Shown: positions 16,816 to 26,100 of the stretch, in pieces
How the letters are laid out: each line of letters starts with the position of its first letter
Numbering within the stretch: position 1 is the stretch's first letter
Assembly (NCBI GenBank): GCA_965243695.1
Contig: CBDEWC010000045.1
Coordinates: 186,001-250,000 of the forward strand
DNA length: 64,000 nt
DNA from: JAKVCB01 sp965243695
GTDB taxonomy: Bacteria; Planctomycetota; Planctomycetia; Pirellulales; Lacipirellulaceae
Direction of reading: 5' to 3'
Position numbers and translations under genes: made by a program
The notes under the pieces: generated by a model
What the model was told of the DNA's origin: nothing
What the model saw: the letters and a program-made list of their open reading frames with translations, nothing else
Databases searched by the model: none

Positions 16816-19800
16816 TCAAGCACGGTACGAACACGATCGTATGCCGCAGCCTGCTGCCAACGGGCCTTGTCGCGCCATCGCCGCTGCCATCGTCAAGACC
16901 ACCCACAACCATTGCTGGCCATTTGGCTCGGGCACCTTTACGGGTTGAGAGCTTCCGCCGGCAAGCGTGTTGCCATAACGTGCTTTCCAGAAAACGTAAT
17001 CGGCCTGGTTGACCACTCCATCGCGGTTCCCATCGGCACCACTGCCGGCCCCAACATTGGATCCCCGCGTATCCCGCCAGAAGGTGTAGTCAGCCGCGTC
17101 GACGATCCCATCTTTGTTGTAATCACCCTCCAGGCCGGCAAATAGCGAGGTAAGGATAAGGCTGCTTCCATAAAAGTTCGCTTCAAAGTCGTCGGCGTTG
17201 GCTCCAGTGAGCGTTAAACCGTTGTCGATAACATTGTTGGCAATCATCACCAGGAATTGGGCTCCCAGCGCCGGCTGGTAACCCCCATTGAGTACCACTT
17301 CCAGCGAACCCGCCAGGTCGGCGTCACCCAATACGGTCAAAGTGTCCTTCGAGGAAGGTCCCTCGATGTCGATTTGCAAGGTCGCCTGCGACTCAAGCGA
17401 GAAGTCACCGCGCACATTGAGGGTGCCAATGCCGTGACCGGGCGCCACCACAGCTGATGCGACCAACAGATCACCATTCACATCGCCACTTCCAGCGAGT
17501 GTGCCGCCAGCCACCTCAAGTGTTCCACTGCCAGAAGGCGTGTTGCCATCAAGGTAGAGTATGCCCTCACCCTGCTTGACGACGGTAACATTGTCGAAAT
17601 CAAAAGTGCCGCCTAAGCCCAGAGACGCTCCTGCTGCTACCGAAACGGTGGTCTTTGCATTGGCATTCAGGTCGACTTCCCAGGTGTGGTCTCCCCCGGT
17701 CACCACAATATCGGCCTGCTCATACTGGCCATCAAGATTCACGCTTCCACTCCCGGTAAGCTGATAGGTACTACTGCCGTCAACGACAATTTCTCTCAGC
17801 GTTACCGTCGAGTCGAGTTGAATCGTGGTCACTGGAGCCGTGGAGCCGGTGAGGCTGGCTGTAACCAGGTTTGAATTGGGGACGCCCGACGGTGACCAGT
17901 TCCCACTGGAATGCCAATTCCCTCCTGTGCTGTTGGTCCACTGATTCCCTGGAACCTCAACGGCCGTCAGCAGGAGACTGCTCCCCAGGATGGAAAAATC
18001 GAAATAGCGGCCGGCAGCGCCACTGATTGCGAGTCCAGTATTATCGATTCGGTTAGCAGCCATTATGAGAAACTGATTGCCAGGGGATGGCTGGTAGCCA
18101 TTGAGCAGTTCAATCTCCAAGGTTCCTGCCAGGTTGGCCGTACTGTCGATCACCAGAAAATCATGGTTGCTTGAACCGGTCCCGGCAATCTCGAGTTTCA
18201 TACTCGCAGAGGGACCAACTGCAAAATCGCCCTTGATATCAACCCGCCCAATTCCATCCTTGGGTACAAACTCGCCACCAGTCACCAGCAAGTCACTATC
18301 GATATCGCCAGCGGCAACCAGCGTTCCTTCGGTGACACCAAGAGATCCACTTCCGGAACTGGTCCCACCCTGGACAATCAGGGTACCTGCCCCATTTTTC
18401 GTCACATCGACTCCGGAAAATTCCAACACGCCATCCAGAATCAAACTCGATCCGGAACTAAGATTGATACTCGTATTGCTGTCAGCGCTAACGGGCAGAC
18501 CGAACACATGATCCCCGGCAAGCACATTCAGTTCCACGTCTCCTAAGGACGAATCCAACGTGAGCGCTGCAACGCCACCATGACCCTGCACGTGGTAATC
18601 GGTTGCCCCATCGATCTCCATCCCGGCGACCGTCCTGGCCACCAGTAAATCAATGGTCGCCGTTGATGCGATTGCCCCATTGAACTTTACATAATGATCA
18701 CTGCCATTGGGCTCACCGCTCGGAGACCAGTTTCCGTTGGTATGCCAGCTACCACCCCCAGTCGTTTTCCATTGGTAGTCATCCAGCGGCGGAACAAAAT
18801 AGACATTGTGGAACTGATCCACGGCCACATCACTGACCTGCCGTGTTGTGCCCCCAGGCCACAAGATTTCCAGGTCGACCGGACCGGCGACATTTCCCAG
18901 GCCAAAATGGAGTGTGGGATCGTTTTGATTGCCTTCGCCAGTGCCCAACTCAACCTGCCGCACAAACGTCTTGCCTCCTGCTTGAATACGTACTTGGGCA
19001 CCAACGGCGTCGCGGCTGATCGTTTCGCCATCGCCAATCATCTTTAATTTTAGCCAGTGGTTACCTGATGGAGCCTGGTTTTTAAAGAGCCTGCCATGGG
19101 AGACCAGGTCCAGGTCTCCATCATTGTCATAGTCCGCAAATGCCGCCTGATAGGTGGGGCTAATACCACTAAGACCCTCTGAGGCTGTGACATCGGTGAA
19201 ATTCCAATTGCCATCATTGCGGTAAAGCCGCGGGAAATTGGGGGTGCCGTAACTGGCAACTTCGTAAACGGTGGTGAAAAAAACGTCGAGATCTCCGTCA
19301 TTGTCGTAGTCGCCCAAGGTTGGCGACGCGTACGACTCCTGCCACTCCCCACTACCATAGGCCCACTCCTGATTGTTTTGAAAACTGTAGCCACCCCCAG
19401 GGCCCGTATTGCCCAAAAACTGCGGACCGGGCTGGGAATCCCACGGGTGTGAAAAATTGCCCACGAACAGGTCCAGGTAACCGTCGTTGTTCATATCTCC
19501 CCAGGCCGACCCGATCGTGTGCCCCGTACCCCCTGTGGCACCCCGCGCCGGCGCCTGGTCGGTAAAATTGCCCGAACCATCGTTGACATAAAGCCCATTG
19601 GTCTCCAGTCGATAATTCGAAGTATAGACATCAATATCACCGTCGCGGTCAAAGTCAGCCGAGGTGATCCCTCGCGCTGGCCGGGGACGTCCGCCGGTCA
19701 CCACGGCATCGGCCGGTTGGGTCCACACATTGCTAAACCCGGTCCCGCTATTGTTTCGAAGGCGGACATCGGAGTAATAAGCGTTAGGCCAACTTTCATA

Positions 19801-20265
19801 TCCCCCCACATAGAGATCGAGGTAACTGTCGTTGTTGTGGTCTCCCCAGGAAGCACCGCGGATATTGGGCGCCATCCCTGAGCTGGGAATCGATAGCGAG
19901 GAAAAACTGACTCCATTATTGCTTCGATGAACAATTCCCCGAGTGTAATTGAAGAAGTCGAGCCAGCCGTCGTTGTCGTAGTCGCCCCAAATACCGTCTG
20001 TGCCATCACCGCCTGTGGAGGCGGTCGTCGAGCGGAAGAAATTGGCACCATTATTATTGTGCCACACCGATCCGTTGACACTCATGTCAACGAAACCATC
20101 GTTATTGTAATCGCCCCAGGCCACCTTCGGACTTGGCAATCCCGGGGCAACGCTCGACGTCACGTCCGTAAATGCGCCGGCAGCAACCCCGCCAATTGAA
20201 AAGAAAGCGGCGCCGATCAACCAGCTCAGAGTTCGGCAGCGAGCAGCTTGCGGCAGGAAAATCAT
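16816..20265 (-). CDS. FG-GAP/ASPIC-UnbV protein with beta-helix modules, dockerin and PEP-CTERM-like tail
   Basis: 1149 residues from ATG 20265; the frame stays open to 20475, but only the start at 20265 is followed directly by a signal peptide (LSWLIGAAFFSIGGVAAGAF). The N-terminal half is FG-GAP/VCBS-type calcium repeats (WGDYNNDGFVDM, WGDHNNDSYLDLYVGG, ADFDRDGDIDVYTSN, LGDYDNDGDLDVFFT, FADYDNDGDLDLVSHG). An ASPIC/UnbV domain follows (GNHWLKLKM through LEILWPGGTTRQVSDVAVDQ). Two similar ~280-residue modules, each starting W-x-N/T-x-GG-x-WHSSGNWSPSG and running into repeated SGSG-LxVxxGTL strands, look like passenger-type beta-helices. A dockerin pair (GDYNKDGIVDAADYTFW, GNRDGVVNQADYVFW) precedes KVPEPNGQQWLWVVLTMAAA, a degenerate PEP-CTERM anchor. 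It is probably a surface or matrix protein. Confidence 0.8.
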   Translation of the reverse strand: MIFLPQAARCRTLSWLIGAAFFSIGGVAAGAFTDVTSSVAPGLPSPKVAWGDYNNDGFVDMSVNGSVWHNNNGANFFRSTTASTGGDGTDGIWGDYDNDGWLDFFNYTRGIVHRSNNGVSFSSLSIPSSGMAPNIRGASWGDHNNDSYLDLYVGGYESWPNAYYSDVRLRNNSGTGFSNVWTQPADAVVTGGRPRPARGITSADFDRDGDIDVYTSNYRLETNGLYVNDGSGNFTDQAPARGATGGTGHTIGSAWGDMNNDGYLDLFVGNFSHPWDSQPGPQFLGNTGPGGGYSFQNNQEWAYGSGEWQESYASPTLGDYDNDGDLDVFFTTVYEVASYGTPNFPRLYRNDGNWNFTDVTASEGLSGISPTYQAAFADYDNDGDLDLVSHGRLFKNQAPSGNHWLKLKMIGDGETISRDAVGAQVRIQAGGKTFVRQVELGTGEGNQNDPTLHFGLGNVAGPVDLEILWPGGTTRQVSDVAVDQFHNVYFVPPLDDYQWKTTGGGSWHTNGNWSPSGEPNGSDHYVKFNGAIASTATIDLLVARTVAGMEIDGATDYHVQGHGGVAALTLDSSLGDVELNVLAGDHVFGLPVSADSNTSINLSSGSSLILDGVLEFSGVDVTKNGAGTLIVQGGTSSGSGSLGVTEGTLVAAGDIDSDLLVTGGEFVPKDGIGRVDIKGDFAVGPSASMKLEIAGTGSSNHDFLVIDSTANLAGTLEIELLNGYQPSPGNQFLIMAANRIDNTGLAISGAAGRYFDFSILGSSLLLTAVEVPGNQWTNSTGGNWHSSGNWSPSGVPNSNLVTASLTGSTAPVTTIQLDSTVTLREIVVDGSSTYQLTGSGSVNLDGQYEQADIVVTGGDHTWEVDLNANAKTTVSVAAGASLGLGGTFDFDNVTVVKQGEGILYLDGNTPSGSGTLEVAGGTLAGSGDVNGDLLVASAVVAPGHGIGTLNVRGDFSLESQATLQIDIEGPSSKDTLTVLGDADLAGSLEVVLNGGYQPALGAQFLVMIANNVIDNGLTLTGANADDFEANFYGSSLILTSLFAGLEGDYNKDGIVDAADYTFWRDTRGSNVGAGSGADGNRDGVVNQADYVFWKARYGNTLAGGSSQPVKVPEPNGQQWLWVVLTMAAAMARQGPLAAGCGIRSCSYRA

Positions 20266-20520
20266 GGAGTGCTGAATCCAAATCAAAGTTACCAACGGCA
20301 GGCCACCGCGCATCCCCCCGGTGGGGTCACCCTTGGGTGCCAGATCGTGCGCGCCCGTTTGTACAAACGGCAACGCCTCCCTCCATTGTACAGCAAATTC
20401 CCCAGAATCGACTTTGTTTTCCGCTGTCTGCTTTACTTTTATGGAGTCGCCCAGACCGGTTTGGCAGGCCGCCAAAGCCTCGCCCTTGGAGACCTAATTT
20501 GCCCACCGCTCGATGAAGGA

Positions 20521-21429
20521 TTACGTGTTTAGAATTCGGCGCGGATTGGCCGACATCAACAAGTCGATTTCCTCGGCAGTCAGCCCCAATTCATCGCGGG
20601 CAAACTGAACCATTTTGGGGGTGGTCACTCCGGAGCCGGCAAAATATTTTCCGTCGCCGGTGCGCGGTATGCCATCCTCACCTACGAGAAAGCTTTGCCC
20701 TCCCACCTGGAAACGGCCGGGTCCCAACCCGGCGGCAGAAATAGCATCGGTCACCAACACACACCGCTCCAGGCTGATCGAGCGCAGATAATTCTTCAGT
20801 ACAAAGGTCGGAATGTGATACCCATCGGCAATGAAGCTGATCCACAACCGGTCGGCCAGAGAAAGCACGCGCTGAATGATGTTATCGTGCCGATGCATTT
20901 CAGCGGGACAACCGTTTCCCAAGTGGGTAAACATGGCCAGGCCAGCGTCGATGGCCCCCTTGAGCTGGTCCAGGGTGGGATCACAATGCCCGGCCGAGAC
21001 ACAGATCTCTGCATCGGCCAACATACCGGTCACGCCGAACCCCTCGTCGCATTCAGGAGCCAGCGTCACGATTCGCGTGAGCCCCGCGGCCGCGTCGAGC
21101 AGGCACTGCATATCGTCTCGATTCGCAGGGCGAACCGCTTTGACAGGATGCGCACCGATATACCCTTCGGTCTTATTGAGAAAGGGTCCTTCGATGTGAA
21201 ACCCGGCCACAAGCTCTTCGACCAGCGGATCGGCTTCGCGCAGCTCCACCAGATGCTTCAGGCGGGACGACATCGCGGAAATCGTGTCAGTAATAATCGT
21301 GGGCAAAAATTGAGCGATACCGTCATCGCGCAGCCGGGAACAGACGGTGTGCATCTGGTCTGGGGTCAACTGGTCGCTGTTAAAATCAACGCCCATGGTG
21401 CCGTTGACTTGCAGGTCGATGTAGTTCAT
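20521..21429 (-). CDS. nagA: N-acetylglucosamine-6-phosphate deacetylase
   Basis: Deacetylates GlcNAc-6-phosphate in amino-sugar catabolism. Motifs seen: VAGFHIEGPFLNKTEGYIGAH (the Glu is the metal ligand), VSAGHC (His ligand), AMFTHLGNGCPAEMHR (His and substrate contacts), ISFIADGYHIP, and CVLVTDAISAAGLGPG with the catalytic Asp. At 302 residues it is ~70-80 shorter than typical NagA: it begins MNYIDLQVNGTMGVDFN, so the N-terminal strands that form the small beta-sandwich are absent or reduced. This short type occurs in some planctomycetes, but activity should not be assumed. No nagB or GlcNAc transporter is adjacent. Confidence 0.85.
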   Translation of the reverse strand: MNYIDLQVNGTMGVDFNSDQLTPDQMHTVCSRLRDDGIAQFLPTIITDTISAMSSRLKHLVELREADPLVEELVAGFHIEGPFLNKTEGYIGAHPVKAVRPANRDDMQCLLDAAAGLTRIVTLAPECDEGFGVTGMLADAEICVSAGHCDPTLDQLKGAIDAGLAMFTHLGNGCPAEMHRHDNIIQRVLSLADRLWISFIADGYHIPTFVLKNYLRSISLERCVLVTDAISAAGLGPGRFQVGGQSFLVGEDGIPRTGDGKYFAGSGVTTPKMVQFARDELGLTAEEIDLLMSANPRRILNT

Positions 21430-21521
21430 GCAAAAAGCTCGATGAAACGATAAATGGCTGGTTTCAATGACTAGATTCTTAGAAGCCCAGCCCCCGATTG
21501 TATTGATCGCTGAGCGTCCCG

Positions 21522-21565
21522 CCAGCGGTCAGCAGACAAAAAGCCACTGGTCAGCAGACAAAAAA
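21522..21565. repeat. direct repeat, 2 x 22 bp
   Basis: CCAGCGGTCAGCAGACAAAAAG at 21522-21543 is followed at once by CCACTGGTCAGCAGACAAAAAA at 21544-21565. It is located in the upstream region of nagA and downstream of the tRNA gene. Confidence 0.85.
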
Positions 21566-21681
21566 ATCGTTGCAAGGTAACTTTGCAGGGTGACTGGTGC
21601 CGGGATGGCATAAAGCGCCATGTCGCTACCGTAACCGCCAGCGCAGGTGATGAACAGATCCTCGCTGCCCTGATTGCCAAC

Positions 21682-21759
<78 letters not shown>

Positions 21760-22041
21760 TGAATTTCAGTGCCCCTTATCGTAACGTTTTGTGGCCGCGC
21801 GGTTAGCCCTGGGACCCGCTAAATTGGACCCGGGATAAATTTTTTCGCTGACGATGGTAAGGCCTGACGCCCGCCTTCGGATCGGGCCAGGCTTCAAGTC
21901 GCACAGACAGACCGATCCAACGATTTCGGGACGGACCGGCAGCCTTGAGGGTCCTTGGCAAAATATCCTCACAAGGCCTAGAATTGCCGTTTCACTTGCG
22001 TCTCTCCCTGTGCAATGAAGAATTTAAGCCGAAGAGAGGAT

Positions 22042-22998
22042 ATGTCACACCTGGTTCTCAACACCACGTTCCTTCATCAGGACTGCGTCGATTGGCTGGC
22101 CGAACGAACGCGCCTGGTGAAATGTGATTACCGCGATCATGTAGCGGTGCATCAACATCTGGCCGAAGCGGATGGCCTCGTTGTAGGCACCTACTTGACG
22201 GTCGACGCGCAGCTTCTGGACAGGGCCCCTCGTTTAAAAGTGGTTGGACGAGCCGGCGTTGGACTTGAGCACGTTGACCTGGAGGCATGCCGTGAGCGAC
22301 AAATCCGCGTTGTCCACACCCCCGAAGCAAACCGGCAGGCTGTGGTCGAATACGTAACGGCACTCATGCTGGATGCACTCCGGCCACGACCATCGCTCGA
22401 CCCGTCAATTTTACCCGACCAGTATCTCCAGATACGACGCACGGAGGTGGGGCAACAATTGGACCAACTCACCCTCGGCATTCTTGGATTCGGCGGCATC
22501 GGAAAACGTGTTGGTGCCGTAGCCCACGCAATTGGGATGCGGGTGATGGTCAACGATCTCTTGCCCGAAGAGGGCCTGCGCGAGGCCGTCGACTATCCGT
22601 TTGAATATGTTGACCAAGCTGAACTCTACCGTTCAAGTGATGTGCTTACGATTCACGTCGATGGACGCGCTGAGAATCGTCATCTCGTGGGCAAAGATGA
22701 ATTGGCCCAACTCAAACCCAGTTGCCTGTTGATCAACGCCGCCAGAGGGATGGTGCTCGAACCGGTGGCACTAGTCGCGTGGGCTAACCAGGTTGTCCAC
22801 CAGGGTGGCCAGGCGATTCTCGATGTGCTCGATCCGGAACCTCCCGCCGGGGATTGCCCGCTGTTGGCACTCCCCAATGTTCGGGTTCTCCCCCACGTGG
22901 CAGCCCGTACCCACACCGCACTGGAAGACATGGGCTGGGTCGTCCGCGACGTATTGGCCGTGCTCGAAAATAAAGTGCCCCGGTTCCCGGCATGCTAG
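22042..22998 (+). CDS. D-isomer-specific 2-hydroxyacid dehydrogenase (SerA/GhrB-like)
   Basis: An NAD(P)-dependent enzyme of about 318 residues reducing 2-keto acids to D-2-hydroxy acids, or the reverse. Start 22042 is preferred over the ATG nine codons upstream because GAGAGGAT sits about five bases before it. The catalytic-domain segment is LKVVGRAGVGLEHVDLEACR, the Rossmann loop is LGILGFGGIGKRVGAVAHAI, then LKPSCLLINAARGMVLEPVA (Arg) and VRVLPHVAARTHTALEDMG (catalytic His). The N-terminal half (VEYVTALMLDALRPRPSLD) is somewhat shorter than in PGDH and there is no ACT domain. It may serve phosphoglycerate, glycerate or another hydroxyacid. A second such gene is at 42533. Confidence 0.85.
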   Translation: MSHLVLNTTFLHQDCVDWLAERTRLVKCDYRDHVAVHQHLAEADGLVVGTYLTVDAQLLDRAPRLKVVGRAGVGLEHVDLEACRERQIRVVHTPEANRQAVVEYVTALMLDALRPRPSLDPSILPDQYLQIRRTEVGQQLDQLTLGILGFGGIGKRVGAVAHAIGMRVMVNDLLPEEGLREAVDYPFEYVDQAELYRSSDVLTIHVDGRAENRHLVGKDELAQLKPSCLLINAARGMVLEPVALVAWANQVVHQGGQAILDVLDPEPPAGDCPLLALPNVRVLPHVAARTHTALEDMGWVVRDVLAVLENKVPRFPAC

Positions 22999-23175
22999 TC
23001 GTCGCGATTGGTCACCGGCAAGTCGGCTTCGGCCAGATTATCTGCCTGGTTATCGTTCTGGGCTGTACCACAGTACCCCGACCCGCGAAAATAGTTGCCA
23101 AAGACGCCTCTAGATCCGAAAATGGTTTCGGTAAGCAACCAATACTCACGCATACAGAACACGGCAGGTTACATC

Positions 23176-26100
23176 ATGTCCGTTGCTTTCGGAAACAACC
23201 CGCGACCTCGTTGCAATGAAGTCACTCTGCTCGTACTGATCGCACTTGTCGCGTTCACCATTGGTCCTCAGAAAGTGCGCGCCAGTGATTGGCCTATGTG
23301 GCGCTATGACGCTTACCGTAGTGGCTCTTCGCCCCACGAGTTGGGCAACAACCTCCAGCTGGCGTGGCATCGAAAGTACGTCCCACGACAACAAGTGTGG
23401 GATGACCCACTCAACCACGATTTAATGCCCTACGACAAAGTGCTTGAGCCAATCATCATGGATGGCCGCCTATTTTTTGGGTTCAACGACCGAGACAAAG
23501 TCGTGGCGCTCGACCTCGAAACGGGACACCAGTTGTGGGAATTCTTTACCGGAGGCCCAGTACGACTTCCACCGGTCGGATGGCAGGGGAAAATTTACTT
23601 CACCAGTGATGATGGATACCTCTACTGCGTTCGTGCCGACGACGGCACACTGGTGTGGAAATTTCGCGGTGGACCTTCTGAGCGGAAGGTGATTGGAAAC
23701 CAACGTATCATTTCGGCGTGGCCCGCTCGTGGCGGACCGGTCCTTCGTGACGGGCAGATTTATTTCGCCGCGAGCATCTGGCCGTTTATGGGAACGTTTA
23801 TCTACGCACTGGATGCAAACACGGGTGACGTGATTTGGGTGAACGACTCTACTGGAGCCCAATACATCGATCAGCCTCATGGTGCACCTGCCTTTGCTGG
23901 AGTCGCCCCACAAGGAGCGCTCGTAGCAACCCGCAACGTGTTGCTGGTGCCAGGCGGGCGAAGTGTACCCGCTGCTTTTGAGCGTAAGACAGGAAAGTTT
24001 CTCAATTTCCATCTTGGAGGCAAGGGGACAGGCGGATCGTTTGTCTGTGCCGACGAACGAAAGATTTACATCCACACTCGACAACGTGGTGTGCGGGTCG
24101 GTGATCTCGAAAAAGGGAACCTGTCCAAAAGTGTGCTCAATGAACCTTTACTCACCGACAACGGAACGATAAGTTTCGACGGCACCCAACTGAAGGCATC
24201 CACAGATTCTCTCGACTTTAAGGTCCAAGTTGACGCGTCGGGCGATATTATTCGGGCAGGCAAGTACATCTTTGTTGCAGGCAAGCAAGCAATTCGCGCC
24301 GTTGACACCGACGGCAAAGTGGTGTGGTCGCATCCGGTCAAGGGGGAGGTCCTGAGACTGCTGGCAGGCAACAAGAAGCTGGTCGCGGTTACCCTTGATG
24401 GACAAGTCCTCGTCTTTGGGCCTGGCGCCAAAGGGGACTCACTGATCGAAGAATCCACGCAACCGATTGCTATCGCAGCGAAAAAGACCGCAACGATCAA
24501 CAAACGGGCGCGAGACCTTGTTCGGCGGGCCGATGCGGCTAAAGGATATGCCTTGTGGTATGGGATCGACGAAAGCCCCTTGTTGAACGCCATCCTCACC
24601 GAGTCGGAGCTTCAAGTGGCAGCGGTGGATACGGATGCTGCTAAAGTGCAAAAGCTCCGGCGCCAGTTTGATCAGGCTGGGCTCTACGGGCGTCGCGTAT
24701 CGATCCATACCCATGATCCAATCGCTTTTCAAGCACCACCCTATATTGCCAATCTGGTCGTGATTGGCTCAAGCTTTGCCGCACCGAACATGACGCTTGA
24801 GCATCTCCGCACAGTCTACAATTCGGTCCGCCCCTATGGCGGGGCCCTCTGGCTGGCCATCCCTGAGACCGACAAGCCGCGTCTTCTGGACTTCGTCGCC
24901 GAGGCGAATCTTCCCAAAGCACGCATCGATGACCAAGGCGAGGGAATTATGATTTTCCGGGAGGGTTCCCTACCAGACACGGACGACTGGACGCATCAGT
25001 ATGGCAATATTGCCAACACCGTGAAATCAAACGACCGGCGGGTAAAATTACCCTTAGGCGTGCTGTGGTTTGGCGGAAGTTCCAACATGGATGTGTTGCC
25101 TCGTCACGGGCACGCTCCCCCCGAGCAGGTCATCGGTGGCCGTACGTTTGTCGAGGGCGTCGACAGCCTCAGCGCGCGAGATACTTATACCGGGCGTGTA
25201 CTTTGGAAACGAACGATCGAGAACCTGGGAAATTTCGGCGTTTACTATGACAACTCTTACCAGGACACGCCCTTGAGCACCAAGTACAACCAGGTCCATA
25301 TTCCTGGTGCCAATGGCCGCGGTACGAATTATGTCGCAACCGACAAAGAAGTTTACGTCGTCACCGGAAGCAAGTGCCAGGTCCTTGACGCAAGAACCGG
25401 CGTTACCGTTCGCGAGATTCAAATGCCGCCAGTCGATTCGGGTCCGTCGGGCCAGGCTACCAACAAATCACCTTTGTGGGGATTTATTGGCATTGTCGAT
25501 GACATCCTGCTGGGTGGTCAGGGATTTTCCAACTACGAGGGAGAATCGCAGGACCGCAACGCACAAAACGACCTCACCATTCTCGACATGTCGGCGAGCA
25601 ATGGTTTGGTTGCCTTCGACCGGCATACTGGTCAGGTACTCTGGCGGCAACCGTCACAGTACAGCTTTCTCCACAATGGCATCGTTGCCGGTGGCGGGCG
25701 GGTTTATTGCCTCGACAAGCTGCCCGGGAGCATTGAGGTAAATTTCCAGAAGCGTGGCTTGCTCGAAAAATACAACTCTCGGATTGTTGCCTTCGATCTT
25801 GCGACTGGCACTCAGCGGTGGGAGAACCAGGAAAATGTCTTTGGGACCTGGCTGAGTTATTCAGAAAGTCACAAACTCCTGCTTCAAGCTGGAGCCCGGG
25901 GAAGTGATCGGCTGAAAGACGAGGTTGGTGACGGCATGGCAGCCCATCGCACCGACGACGGCACCATCGTTTGGTGTGATTCTGAGCGAAGTTATTCAGG
26001 ACCATGCATTCTGCACAATGACCTGGTGTTAACCAATGTGAACTCCTATCAGAAGTCCAGTGGAGCCTACCACCTGTTGGATGGCTCGCCCCACCTCGTG

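Noticed and set aside
20266..20475. N-terminal extension of the FG-GAP protein
   Set aside because: A signal peptide begins at the Met at 20265, so an additional 70 residues before it would be incompatible with export.
20695..21453. 252-codon plus-strand frame across nagA
   Set aside because: Antisense to a gene with intact NagA motifs.
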